A stretch of DNA of 64,000 nucleotides from Thalassotalea sp. ND16A (GCF_000764205.1 NZ_JQDZ01000034.1:1-64000); one strand, 5' to 3'. Shown: positions 37,940 through 47,597, counted from the first letter of the stretch. The notes: generated by a model from the sequence alone, not told the origin. Made by a program: numbers and translations.

Positions 37940-38052
37940 TTAGTCGACTTAATTCAGGACTAAAAGACTATAGTGAGTGAACTATAGTCGTTGAGCCTTC
38001 ATTACTTTCTCTAACTAATTGAACACGAATCTAGCAAAGGAGATTGCCTATT

Positions 38053-38739
38053 ATGAAAAAATCGTTACTAATCACCGTAGCATTGATGGTGCTATCTAGT
38101 TGTGGCTCATCAGATGAAAAGAGCGAAGAATCTGCAACACTAGATCCTTACAAGATTGTCGTTACCTTTTATGATTCTTTATATAAATCCTCGCCATATT
38201 ATGATGGGTATGAGAACTCGGGCTCTTACCTTGAGAGGATATATTTCAAAAATAATGACTATAATGTCTCTGCATCTGATATATCGGAAGTAATTTATAC
38301 GTTGCCGACGATGGAGGGGACATCAATATATCCCGATGACGATGGTTCGCCTTGGCTAGAGTCTAGGCTAGAGTCGCGAGATGGCACTATTACGACAACA
38401 ACCGCTCACCCAGCACACTGCCAATTAAATGGTGAGTTAATTAAAACAGATGAGATTGCGGATGAATGCTATGCTCAAATGACAGCGCAAGGGATAGCTA
38501 ACTTTATTTTTAGTGCAGACTACGAGTTTCAAATTGATATTGACGTTTCGGCGTTTTTCCACACATTTGATTACTACAGTTCGTCTAGCGAAGAAAGGAT
38601 AATCCCTGTTTCTTTATATTTTGCAGACTACCAAGCTTCAAATCAAACTGTTTATTTATGCGTTGACGTCGCTACTGCTGAAGTTAGAGAAAGTACCAAT
38701 ATAGAGTTTGTACCTGAAGAACGAGTAATTTGTCAGTAA
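38053..38739 (+). CDS. Predicted lipoprotein, unknown function
   Basis: 228-aa protein. Signal peptide with lipobox LSSC near residue 18, then SSDEKSEESA linker. No recognised domain; the body is rich in Tyr, Asp and Ser. ATG 38053 is preferred over an in-frame TTG at 38044 because AAGGAG at 38037-38042 is well spaced for it. Preceded by a dispersed repeat at 37949-37995. Confidence 0.65.
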   Translation: MKKSLLITVALMVLSSCGSSDEKSEESATLDPYKIVVTFYDSLYKSSPYYDGYENSGSYLERIYFKNNDYNVSASDISEVIYTLPTMEGTSIYPDDDGSPWLESRLESRDGTITTTTAHPAHCQLNGELIKTDEIADECYAQMTAQGIANFIFSADYEFQIDIDVSAFFHTFDYYSSSSEERIIPVSLYFADYQASNQTVYLCVDVATAEVRESTNIEFVPEERVICQ

Positions 38740-38910
38740 TCTCTAAGGTGTAGGTTCACTTCAAATTACGAGGGAGTGCTTTCTGAAGTTCCACTGCAAG
38801 AAGCTACAACAGACAGTGAAACATAAGATAAACACCTCCTGTTGTATCTCTACGACAATTGTAGAGTCTCCACAAAATAGTATAAAATCGGCGATATTTT
38901 TTGAATTGCT
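38740..38910. other. Intergenic, convergent genes
   Basis: 171 nt. A short hairpin CTCTAC / GTAGAG (38848-38866) is the only structure seen and could help separate the two convergent transcripts. Confidence 0.4.
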
Positions 38911-41130
38911 CTACTCGCTTAAAGAGAGCTCAACCACTTCTTTTCTTGAGGAAACCTCGACTGTCATCAAAAGCTGAGTCTGATTTATGTCGGTTAAATG
39001 ATCTACATTGTTAGGTAACTCTGTGATGATTTCAAATAGTTCCTCATTAAGAGCATACGACCACAATTGCAAGTCGTCATTGATACCATAAATGACATTG
39101 TTTTTTATCACGAATGGCTGCTTTGCGCGTCCTTGACCATCTAGCGCTTCAATAAGCTGATCTTCAGCGGGTCCAGGCTGCCAAAATCTGGCCATGTGAT
39201 CGGTGTAGACTAATTGACCGTTTTCACTTTTTCGTGCCCAATTAACCCTCTTGTCATTAATAATACGAGTCTCGGAGTTAGTTAAATTGAGCTCGGCGAA
39301 TTTTAATATCCCTTTGACACGTAAAAGCAATAAAGCGCTGTTGTTTTTACTATCCCATTGGAAAAGTTGAACAACAGGGTATTCCAATGGAAAGGATTTT
39401 TGATTTGAATCCAGAGTTACCTGAGTTAGAGTGTGATTGGCATTAACTAAAAGACTTTTACCGTCTGCCGCCCAATCCATTCCAGATAAATAAGTATCCA
39501 TAGGAAAGTGGGTGAGTTGTTGTGAACCTTTGCCGTCGGTTATCCAAAGTTGTTCTTCTCCTGAACGTTCCGACTTGTAAGCGATTAGCTCGCCATTGGG
39601 CTGTAATATGGCGTTGTCTTCAGCGACTATCGAGCGTTCTAGCACTGAGAGATTCTTGTTTTGCTTGCTTTGCGCCTTTTCTGTTGGTGGCTGTGCTATT
39701 TGTGCCTTCTTTATCTGCGATAAGGGCATCGATACAATGTCACTATCGTATTGCCCTTTAATTACAATCATTCGATTGCCATCAGGATGAAATGTAGGCG
39801 ATCCCATAGGTTCATCAAGCGGCAAGCTGATATTAGCTACTTGGCCGTCATGAGATAGGGTAAAAAGCTGTCTACCGGTGCTAAAAATGAGTTGCTCTTT
39901 TAACGGAGAAAAATTGGGATAGATAAGCCTGAAATTTGCTATTTCTTTCGGATATTTGATTCGGTGACTCGATACAAGCTGACCATCTGCTTTGAGCACT
40001 TCAATGTAATAATGGCCATCATTATGAAAACTGGTTAGTGCAATCAAATCGTCTGTGACCGAATAGTCATAGTCGATTATATTGCCATTATCGAGCGCAT
40101 ATAGGACTTGGCTTTTATTTTTATTTACCGAGTAACTGATTAACTTCCAACGATCCGAAAACTTCTGTAATAAAGCGATATTGTTATTATTTAACCATTT
40201 AGGATTTCGTATTGCAGAATTTTTACATTCCAGCAATACACTCGGAGATTGAGGCGCCCCAAGTGCCCTGTTAAAATCCAAGCTCATCAGTTTATAACAT
40301 TTTTTCTGCGTGTTTGGTTCACTACAGCCTCCCGTTTTAATAAATACCAGATTCTTGCCATCTTTAGAAAAACTATGGCTGCCATATGAATCAAAGTTAT
40401 TTGTTAGCTGAGACTCTTGCTGTGTTTTGGTATTTTTTGCCCAGATATTATTAACACAAAACTCTTGTGAATAACGATGGAAAACCACGTACTGACCATC
40501 AGGTGAATAGATGCTAGCGAGTTCTTTGCTGTCAGTTGAGGTCAGTGCGCGTAACTCGCCAAAGGACAATTGCGCAGGTTGCTCAGGGGCGAGATACTGA
40601 TATCCAATAATAGCCAGAATCATTAAGCCAAAGATGAGAGAAATCGGTTTAAAACCCGAACTCGAAGGTTTTGGCCTAGCTGCTGTATTAGAGACAGTAT
40701 TAATATCGCTATGGGCTTCACTGCTATTGACTTCACTAACTGGGGGTTCGTCGACTACATTTTCCTGGGAATTATTGAGGTTGGCCGATTCATGATTTGT
40801 CGAGTCGACACTATCATGCCATCGAACATCACACTCCAGACTATATCCCTGTTTAGCATGGGTCTTAATATAGACTTGAACTTTGCTATCGTCACCCAAT
40901 GCTTTTCTTAATTGGGCGATGCTTCTTTGTAGTGTATTAGGTGATACCACGGTGTCTTGCCAGACTTTCGCTAACAATGCGTCATGGCTAACCACCTTTC
41001 CCTGGTTTTCAGCCAAGTAGGTTAACACTGCTAAAGCTTTAGGCGGAATCGTCCTAGATTGCATTTTCTGCGTGATTTGATTCCGAGTTAAATCGATAAA
41101 AAAATCACCAATCCAATATTGCTCTGCCAT
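38911..41130 (-). CDS. CadC-like membrane transcription regulator with propeller domain
   Basis: 739-aa one-component regulator. The N-terminal winged helix of OmpR type (residues 5-100, RTIPPKALAVLTYLAENQGKVVSHDALLAKVWQDTVV) binds DNA in the cytoplasm. One transmembrane segment (about residues 163-180, PISLIFGLMILAIIGYQYL) follows a Ser/Asn-rich linker. The periplasmic part is a TolB/WD40-type propeller (DGQYVVFHRYS, DGKNLVFIKTGG, ADGKSLLVNANH). It is divergent from an esterase, two PD40 proteins and a serine hydrolase, and probably regulates them after sensing a periplasmic signal. Confidence 0.85.
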   Translation of the reverse strand: MAEQYWIGDFFIDLTRNQITQKMQSRTIPPKALAVLTYLAENQGKVVSHDALLAKVWQDTVVSPNTLQRSIAQLRKALGDDSKVQVYIKTHAKQGYSLECDVRWHDSVDSTNHESANLNNSQENVVDEPPVSEVNSSEAHSDINTVSNTAARPKPSSSGFKPISLIFGLMILAIIGYQYLAPEQPAQLSFGELRALTSTDSKELASIYSPDGQYVVFHRYSQEFCVNNIWAKNTKTQQESQLTNNFDSYGSHSFSKDGKNLVFIKTGGCSEPNTQKKCYKLMSLDFNRALGAPQSPSVLLECKNSAIRNPKWLNNNNIALLQKFSDRWKLISYSVNKNKSQVLYALDNGNIIDYDYSVTDDLIALTSFHNDGHYYIEVLKADGQLVSSHRIKYPKEIANFRLIYPNFSPLKEQLIFSTGRQLFTLSHDGQVANISLPLDEPMGSPTFHPDGNRMIVIKGQYDSDIVSMPLSQIKKAQIAQPPTEKAQSKQNKNLSVLERSIVAEDNAILQPNGELIAYKSERSGEEQLWITDGKGSQQLTHFPMDTYLSGMDWAADGKSLLVNANHTLTQVTLDSNQKSFPLEYPVVQLFQWDSKNNSALLLLRVKGILKFAELNLTNSETRIINDKRVNWARKSENGQLVYTDHMARFWQPGPAEDQLIEALDGQGRAKQPFVIKNNVIYGINDDLQLWSYALNEELFEIITELPNNVDHLTDINQTQLLMTVEVSSRKEVVELSLSE

Positions 41131-41411
41131 ATAACCTCTATTCAGGATGAAAACTGCTGCTCAAAAGTGAGTCTAAACGAGATTGATTACCTTAGCACAC
41201 CTCTGACTTTAGCTAAACTAAATTATTTAACTGATTGATAGTATTGTATTTTTTATGCTGTCAGTAAGACGTCAGTTAAAAGTCATGGTAACGTCAAGTA
41301 TTTTAATTTCGATCCGTTTAAATTTAATTTCTCCATTATATTTAAAACAGCGAACGTTAATTGATGCATACCATGCCAATAACCTTGAGAAACACCGGAA
41401 GAGATAAATTG
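41131..41411. promoter_or_regulatory. Divergent region, CadC-like regulator / esterase operon
   Basis: AT-rich spacer that must hold the promoters of both transcription units. I could not define the operator. Confidence 0.4.
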
Positions 41412-42278
41412 ATGAATATGAATAAGAGTTTAATCTTAGTTATTTTGTTTTTGCTACCTTTTATCAGCGTTAATGCCAGTGAGCAAAAATCATACGAAAT
41501 GCCAGGCACACAGGTAGTACCTATTCAGGATACTAAATCTGGCGGGCAATATGAACTTTATATAAAACTGCCAGAGGGGTATGGAGAAAACAAAGACACA
41601 GAATATCCTGTCATTTATTTTACTGATGCCGTGTGGCATATCGAAATGTTATCTGCTGCCACAGCATTCCTGATGGAAGACGTTATTTTGGTCGGAATTT
41701 CCTGGCAAAAAGATATAAATGAAGATTTAAAGAAAGAGCATGGGGCACATGTCAGCAGATTTCGAGATTATTCAATGAGGAAGGCAAGCAATCCAGAAGT
41801 TCAAGCTAAATATCAGTTGGGGCAGGCCGGTAATCATCTGGGTTTTATTCGTAAAATTGTCATTAAATATATAGAAAACAACTACCGAACCGACCCCGGC
41901 AGTCGCACTTATTTTGGTTTTTCCGCTGGCGGTGAATTTGGCGCTTACGTATTAATGACACAACCCGATACCTTTAAAAACTACATCCTGGGTAGTCCTT
42001 CGCTTAAGGGCGACATTCCTTATTTAACTGAGCTTGAATCTAATGCTGCATTAAAACGTAAAGGCTTTAATGCCAACGTTTTTGTTTCTTACGGCACATT
42101 GGAGAAGGAGTTGGGCGAGCATGCCGAGAAACTGATTACTATGTTGAAAACGAGAAACGATAAGAGTTTATCTTTAGCGCATGTAGTGATTGAATCTGCT
42201 GACCATCAGCGAGCGTTTCCTATGACTGGCGTACGCAGTGTGACTTGGTTATCAAACCTAACAAGAGATAAGGAATAA
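41412..42278 (+). CDS. Secreted alpha/beta hydrolase, esterase-D type
   Basis: About 288 aa. Signal peptide MNMNKSLILVILFLLPFISVNA, then an esterase fold with oxyanion region YPVIYFTDAVWHIE, nucleophile GFSAGGEFGAYVLM (Ser in GxSxG) and the catalytic His in SADHQRAFPM. It belongs to the putative-esterase (PF00756) group that includes siderophore and formylglutathione esterases. A longer frame starts at 41361; ATG 41412 gives the proper signal peptide. The next gene begins 3 nt after the stop. Substrate unknown. Confidence 0.82.
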   Translation: MNMNKSLILVILFLLPFISVNASEQKSYEMPGTQVVPIQDTKSGGQYELYIKLPEGYGENKDTEYPVIYFTDAVWHIEMLSAATAFLMEDVILVGISWQKDINEDLKKEHGAHVSRFRDYSMRKASNPEVQAKYQLGQAGNHLGFIRKIVIKYIENNYRTDPGSRTYFGFSAGGEFGAYVLMTQPDTFKNYILGSPSLKGDIPYLTELESNAALKRKGFNANVFVSYGTLEKELGEHAEKLITMLKTRNDKSLSLAHVVIESADHQRAFPMTGVRSVTWLSNLTRDKE

Positions 42279-42281
42279 ACC

Positions 42282-43145
42282 ATGAACCGTATCTATATTT
42301 TTATCGCTTTGCTGCTTTTTATTCTAACTATGAGCAGTAGTAGTTATAGTCACGATGAATTTCCAAAACTGGAAGGCCCCTATATGGGGCAAAAGCCACC
42401 GGGCATGGTGGCAGAGCCTTTTGCACTTGGCATCATCTCCAAAGAAGGCTGGGAGCTTGAGGGCGTATTTGCTCCCGGCATGAAAGAATTTTACTTCACT
42501 ACAAACCGCAAAAGCGCCACCGTTATCGGCTTCCGACAGCAAAACAATGTCTGGAAGAAGTACATTGAATTCCCGCGGAGTGGTGAAATCGTATTCTCGC
42601 AGGACGGTAAGCGCATGTATATGGCAAAAGGCTATAAGGATCGCATCGGCGATGGCTGGTCAGAACGCAAAAGCCTTGGGCCGATGATTGACCGCAAAGA
42701 CTGGCATATTATGCGCTTGTCGGCTTCCACAAAAGGCACTTATGTTTTTGACGAAGCGACTAGAGAGGGGGATGGTGTTCTTCGTTATTCCCGATTAATC
42801 AATGGCGAACGTGAAGAGCCGAAGCCGCTTAACAAAGCGATAAACGCGGGCAAATGGACAGCCCATCCTTTTATCGCGCCAGACGAAAGCTACCTGATTT
42901 GGGATAGCGAGGTAGAAGGCGGTTTTGGAGGCTCTGATCTTTTTATTAGTTACCGACAAAAGGATGGTTCATGGGGACCTGCAATCAATATGGGCGACAA
43001 GGTCAATTCCGATAAAGAGGATTTCTATGCCAGCGTCACCCCTGATGGCAAGTACATACTCTTCAACCGAGGCATGGATGACAAGGGAAACATAGATATC
43101 TACTGGGTGGATGCACAGATTATTGAGACCCTCAAACCCCAGTAA
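42282..43145 (+). CDS. Exported PD40/WD40-like propeller protein 1
   Basis: 287 aa with signal peptide (about residues 1-23) and PD40-type repeats: LEGVFAPGMKEFYFTTNR, VFSQDGKRMYMAKGY, HPFIAPDESYLIWDSEVEGGFGGSDLFIS, VTPDGKYILFNRGMDDKGNIDIYWVDA. The same architecture and the shared phrase LEGPY.GQKPPG link it to the next gene, so the two are paralogs from a tandem duplication. Probably a periplasmic binding or scaffold protein; catalytic residues are not evident. In an operon with the upstream esterase. Confidence 0.72.
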   Translation: MNRIYIFIALLLFILTMSSSSYSHDEFPKLEGPYMGQKPPGMVAEPFALGIISKEGWELEGVFAPGMKEFYFTTNRKSATVIGFRQQNNVWKKYIEFPRSGEIVFSQDGKRMYMAKGYKDRIGDGWSERKSLGPMIDRKDWHIMRLSASTKGTYVFDEATREGDGVLRYSRLINGEREEPKPLNKAINAGKWTAHPFIAPDESYLIWDSEVEGGFGGSDLFISYRQKDGSWGPAINMGDKVNSDKEDFYASVTPDGKYILFNRGMDDKGNIDIYWVDAQIIETLKPQ

Positions 43146-43160
43146 CAAAAGGAAGAAAAA

Positions 43161-44081
43161 ATGAAAACAATGAAATTATTGATATTGACATGTGCTTTAT
43201 CACTAAACACTTTCTTTGCTCAAGCAGATATTGAAAACGATACTAATTTTCCAATCTTAGAAGGTCCCTATTTTGGACAAAAGCCACCAGGTTTAACGCC
43301 TGAAGTTTTTGCACCTGGAATTGTATCAGTGGATGGAGTATATGAAGGTGATGTTTCTTTTTCTCCTGATTTAGATGAAATGTATTTTTCGCCTACAGTA
43401 AATGGTCATTCATATGTGTATTTCTCAAAACTCGAAAACAAAAAATGGACTAAACCTAAAAAAGCAAATTTTACCAAAGGCAAGATAAGTGATGAATTTG
43501 GCGCAATTGTCAGCCATAGCGGCAAAAGGATTTATTTTGCAACTTACGACCCTATAGCTCCCCTTAAAATTTGGTATGTAAACCGTTTTGAGGATTCCTG
43601 GAGCGATGCAATACTAATTGACTCGCCTATCAATAATGATGACGTTGTTAAGCCGACTGAAGCCAAAAACGGGGACCTTTATTATGTTAATGAGTCAAAG
43701 GGAAAAATGTATTATGCACCTAACAAAAATGGCAAATTTCCCGAAGTACACGAAGTTGGAATTGCTTATGGTTCAGTAGGTTTTATTTCCCCTTCTCAAG
43801 ATTTTTTGTTGGTAGAAGCCCATAAAGAAAATGATAAAACCAAAGACAAGGATATTTACGTCTGCTTTAAGAAGAAAGACGGAACATGGTCAACGCCAAT
43901 TACCCTTGGGAATGCAGCAAATTCTAATTATAGAGAATCAGGTCCTACTATGACTCCGGATGGTAAATATTTATTTTTCAATAGATACGACGAAGAAAGT
44001 GGCAACCCAAACATTTACTGGGTGAGCACAGAAATTATCCATAAGTTAAAAAAGGCTTATTTTAAAAGTAATACTATATAA
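43161..44081 (+). CDS. Exported PD40/WD40-like propeller protein 2
   Basis: 306 aa, signal peptide (residues 1-22), clear paralog of the preceding gene: LEGPYFGQKPPGL, GDVSFSPDLDEMYFSPT, MTPDGKYLFFNRYDEESGNPNIYWV. It ends with the same IYWV-ST-EII motif. The gene is visibly more AT-rich than its neighbour, so the duplicates have diverged or were acquired at different times. RBS GGAAG. Function unknown. Confidence 0.7.
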   Translation: MKTMKLLILTCALSLNTFFAQADIENDTNFPILEGPYFGQKPPGLTPEVFAPGIVSVDGVYEGDVSFSPDLDEMYFSPTVNGHSYVYFSKLENKKWTKPKKANFTKGKISDEFGAIVSHSGKRIYFATYDPIAPLKIWYVNRFEDSWSDAILIDSPINNDDVVKPTEAKNGDLYYVNESKGKMYYAPNKNGKFPEVHEVGIAYGSVGFISPSQDFLLVEAHKENDKTKDKDIYVCFKKKDGTWSTPITLGNAANSNYRESGPTMTPDGKYLFFNRYDEESGNPNIYWVSTEIIHKLKKAYFKSNTI

Positions 44082-44152
44082 AGCATGACTCGCCTAAAAG
44101 CGCCTACTGTTGGTTGCATTGAGTAGAGTTATTTAAAAATTAGAGGAATCCT

Positions 44153-45360
44153 ATGAACATCAAATCAAAACTTAAAAGCTTAATCGCCGTTGCGCTATTA
44201 AGCGGGGTTAGCAATATAGTTGCAGCAAATACCGAAGAAAATGCCAAAGTAACGAATAGTCGAGCGCCGGAGGTTTCAGCCGCCGACGCCAAGCTCGCAT
44301 TCTGGGATATGTCTTATCTTGATAAAGCCTTTATCGATACTGCCCCAGATAAAAGGAAAGACGATATTTCCGTCGGTAAATTAGACGTCGATGGCGACAA
44401 TAAAGCTATGATTTTGCAGCTGGCGCAAGAGATTACCGACAAGAAACATGGCAAATACGATAGCCTGCTTATTGCCAGCCACGGCAAGCTAGTCTTTGAA
44501 TCCTATTATTTGCGCGGCCGCGTCAACCTGCCCCATATGCAAGCTTCAGCCACCAAAGCCTATACAAGCCTGGTTGTTGGCCGTGCAATGCAACTGGGCT
44601 ACCTGACAATGGCTGATCTGGACAAACCTCTGGTCAGCTTTCTGAAAGAGCTGGACCCAACAAATTTTGTCGGTGGTGTAGAAAAGATCACCCTTCACAA
44701 AGCGATGACTATGAGCTCTGGGCTTCGCTTCAATGAAGAACAGCTGAAAAAATTCAGGAAAAATCCCAGCGAGTTTAAAGGCCTGGCTCAGATTCAGGCT
44801 TTTCTTGAGCTTAGTGCACCTATTACCTCAGAGTCTCAGAGCTTCGAGTATCAAGGCGCCGATCCGCAACTGGTGATGCAAGTACTTGATGCTGTCGTGC
44901 CAGGAACCGCTCAAGATTTTATCAAAAATGAACTGCTCGACAAGATTGGGATCAATGTTTACAACTGGCGAAATGACCTCAGTGGCCTGCCTGTAGCGGG
45001 GGGAAGAGCAAGCATGACATCACGCGATATGATTAAGTTGGGATCATTGGTCATCAATAAAGGACAATGCATGGCGAACAACTTATTTCAGCAAATTATT
45101 TAGCTTATGCCACCAGCGGAATAACTAAAGCTACTGAAGATTGGCAACCCGACAGCTTTAATTATGGCTATTTCTGGTATCAAACTGACATGATAGTCGG
45201 AGATAAAAGCTATGATGTAAAAATTGCTTGGGGTGGTGGTGGACAACACATTATAGCGCTTGAAGAGCTTGACTTAATTGTTGTGATCACTGGCCATGAT
45301 AGGGAAGACACTATATTGGCTCAGGTTTCAAAAAACATCCTACCTGCGTTTGTTAAATAA
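44153..45360 (+). pseudogene. Serine hydrolase (class C beta-lactamase family), frameshifted
   Basis: The first frame (44153-45103, 316 aa) has a signal peptide and the catalytic S-x-x-K motif SATK at S132-K135. It runs in frame to SLVINKGQ, then reads CMANNLFQQII and stops. The continuation is in the +2 frame (from 45067): HGEQLISANYLAYATSG, then AWGGGGQHIIALEE, which carries the expected C-terminal strand and GGGGQ motif. Joining them needs one extra base after 45068 (TG to TGG, giving GQWHGEQ). So a 1-nt deletion breaks the gene; it may be real or a base-calling error. Likely role before the break: periplasmic esterase or peptidase. Confidence 0.85.
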
Positions 45361-45673
45361 GGAATAGCTCAATTTAAATTTGTTGATAGTTTATCTCATG
45401 TTTTACAAAAAGCGTATTTTGTATAGAGTCGTATGATATTTTATTATGGTCTCTTTAGGGGATAGCTTTAATAGACCGCTTAGGACCAAATAGTAAGCTC
45501 TATAACAATCGCAGTAGAGAGAACCCTATTGTTATCAAAAAGAAGATGATTGTTTGTGCTTTTTTGGAGGACTCAAACTGTCGCTGAATTGCAACGTATC
45601 AGCTCTAGGCCGAGCGAACTCAGGTTAAAAATATAAAGTACATCTTATATTTTTAACCTGATAGCATAACTTA
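45361..45673. other. Intergenic with bidirectional terminator
   Basis: 313 nt between the frameshifted hydrolase and a minus-strand gene. The only notable structure is the long hairpin at 45621-45660. Confidence 0.5.
45621..45660. terminator. Bidirectional terminator
   Basis: A perfect 16-bp stem CAGGTTAAAAATATAA with its complement, 8-nt loop, with A/T-rich arms on both sides; it serves the minus-strand gene at 45674 and possibly the plus-strand gene. Confidence 0.85.
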
Positions 45674-46231
45674 CTAGATATTGCTGATATCCGCTTCACA
45701 TTGGTAATTAGAACCGGCTCTGCCTGGGTAATCAATACGCATTTGGTTGTAATCAATATCGTCAAAGCTGCCATCAATAGTATCGGTAAAGTCTTCAGCT
45801 TTAGCACCTATCAAACTGCCTTGTTCACCTAAAGCATCAAATTCATGCTGATGTTCATCCATTAGTTTGTCTAGTTTAGCAACCACTTGTTCTTGTTGTT
45901 TTAAGTAACTCTTGTCGATGTAAAGGCTGCCATCGTTATCTTGAATTGCCAATGACGTTAACTGCTCAATTTGTTCGGTATATTCCTTCATTTCTTGCTC
46001 AAAATCTTGGATCGGCAACTCTAAAGCATGCATCTTTTGCTCTTCTTGCTGCAATGCCTGATATGCTTCTACTTGCTCTGCATTCATTGCGTACTCGGCA
46101 ACTACGTTACAGTCTTTCATCAAAGTAATGGTGTAATCTGTGTCGGCACTGTTTGATTGGGTGGCAAATGCTGCGCTAATTAATAAGCAAGATGAGATGG
46201 TGGCAACAATTAATGTTTTTGGAAATGTCAT
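45674..46231 (-). CDS. Exported protein with coiled-coil, unknown
   Basis: 185 aa. Signal peptide (about residues 1-23, SAAFATQ). A Glu/Gln-rich helical middle (residues 55-130, EQVEAYQALQQEEQKMHAL) suggests a coiled coil. Two Cys (C41, C179) could form a disulfide in the periplasm. Not recognised as a named family. Own terminator downstream. Confidence 0.6.
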   Translation of the reverse strand: MTFPKTLIVATISSCLLISAAFATQSNSADTDYTITLMKDCNVVAEYAMNAEQVEAYQALQQEEQKMHALELPIQDFEQEMKEYTEQIEQLTSLAIQDNDGSLYIDKSYLKQQEQVVAKLDKLMDEHQHEFDALGEQGSLIGAKAEDFTDTIDGSFDDIDYNQMRIDYPGRAGSNYQCEADISNI

Positions 46232-46320
46232 GGAGACCCCTAATTATCAGTTTTATTTAAATTCAATAACTAGTAAGTCGAGGCGATTGCAAAAAAAGTT
46301 TAAATTTATTTTTTATTTTT

Positions 46321-46356
46321 TGTTACTTCAATATGCATCGCAATATTGAAGTAACA
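46321..46356. repeat. Long perfect inverted repeat
   Basis: 14-bp arms TGTTACTTCAATAT / ATATTGAAGTAACA with an 8-nt loop. The T-run precedes it on the plus strand, so it does not look like a terminator for either flanking gene. Possibly a protein-binding dyad. Confidence 0.6.
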
Positions 46357-46416
46357 TTTCCAGTACGCGCTAAAATCAACTCACGATGTATTTAGCGCAT
46401 AGCTATTGGCTTTGGC

Positions 46417-46995
46417 TTAACTTTTATTGGCGCGCAGAAATAACGAACTCATGCGTGCCCAAACAAAGCGCAGGCTGTGATAAACCAGAGCGCTGGCAAG
46501 AGATATAATTATTGCAAAAATAGTGGGTAATATGGCGCCAAACACCACCGACATGCCTAAGATAAACGCCAGTACACATTCTTCGCGATAGACTTTAAAA
46601 AATATTGCTATCGACACAATGCCAAAAAACAAGATGCCAGATATTTCCGTGTGGCCAGTAACAAATAAAATCGACAGTAGGGCACCGTAAATCAATGCCG
46701 TGATAAAACCTAATTTTATTGCTGCAGGATACTGTAGCTGTTCATTTTTACTTTGCTTTTCAGTGCTATTTTGCAGTGTTACTCGGTTGTTAATTCGGCC
46801 AATTAACACCCAACTAAGAGTTGGTAATAACAGAGCGCCCCACCAGTTAGAGATTGCCGGTAAATCAGCTCTTTGTAACAAATGATGGCTTGGCACACCG
46901 TCATGGCTAAATTGCCAGGCCAATAATGCCAAGATTATGATGGTGACAGCGCCGGTAAAATAAAGGCGAAATTGAGCGAGTTGCTTGGTGTTCAT
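46417..46995 (-). CDS. Hypothetical membrane protein
   Basis: 192-aa protein with about five or six hydrophobic segments (near residues 12-27, 50-65, 95-112, 118-134, 140-175) and basic ends. Family not recognised. Monocistronic; the opposite-strand lipoprotein gene begins further on. Confidence 0.6.
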   Translation of the reverse strand: MNTKQLAQFRLYFTGAVTIIILALLAWQFSHDGVPSHHLLQRADLPAISNWWGALLLPTLSWVLIGRINNRVTLQNSTEKQSKNEQLQYPAAIKLGFITALIYGALLSILFVTGHTEISGILFFGIVSIAIFFKVYREECVLAFILGMSVVFGAILPTIFAIIISLASALVYHSLRFVWARMSSLFLRANKS

Positions 46996-47257
46996 TGATA
47001 GTACCTGTATACATTTAGTTTAATTATTCGCTAATACAGCAAGTACCATTCCAATATTTGAAAAGCACATAGAATCAAGGCTGTAGCAAAGTGAGTTACA
47101 AACAATATTTGGATATTTGCCAGAAATTGACGGAATTAACCAATTTTTAACAATTTCAGATGACTAGTTAATCGATTGTGAATACGTTGAACTTTTAGAT
47201 AAATGCGTTGACTAATGATCAGCAACAAACTTAATGGAACTGGAATAAGGAAGACAA

Positions 47258-47545
47258 ATGAAATGGATTTTTCTCTTCATACTGATGGTGAATTTGTCGG
47301 GCTGTATGGCATCTCCCGATGGCATTGAAACCAGCAATGTCGAAGCCTCAAGTGCTGCCGCCATTGTGGCTTTAGCGATGACACCTCATCAAAAAAACAG
47401 AAATCATATCGCCGATAAAAAGCAACGGCAAAAATGTGAAGCGGCTAAACTAGAATTAGCCGTAGCCAAAGAGCATCAGCAGAAAAAATTGATAAGCCAG
47501 TATCAAGATGATGTTGCTCGGCTCTGCCTGAAAAATAGTGATTAG
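47258..47545 (+). CDS. Small predicted lipoprotein
   Basis: 95 aa with signal peptide and lipobox LSGC (Cys16). The rest is short, with a Lys/Gln-rich helical segment (QKQRQKCEAAKLELAVAKEHQQKK-type) and a second Cys pair (C59, C91 region). No known family recognised. Likely envelope-associated. Confidence 0.6.
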   Translation: MKWIFLFILMVNLSGCMASPDGIETSNVEASSAAAIVALAMTPHQKNRNHIADKKQRQKCEAAKLELAVAKEHQQKKLISQYQDDVARLCLKNSD

Positions 47546-47553
47546 ACTTTTTT

Positions 47554-47593
47554 AAAGGATTAAAGAATTAAAGAATTAAAGAATTAAAGGATT
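47554..47593 (+). repeat. 8-bp short tandem repeat next to a ribosome site
   Basis: Five copies of AAAGRATT (R = G or A): AAAGGATT, three AAAGAATT, AAAGGATT. The final AAAGG is 7 nt upstream of the ATG at 47598, so the array includes the ribosome binding site. Confidence 0.85.
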
Positions 47594-47597
47594 AAAT

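Noticed and set aside
45625-45807. 60-codon minus-strand frame overlapping the exported coiled-coil gene
   Set aside because: Out-of-frame shadow that includes the terminator hairpin.
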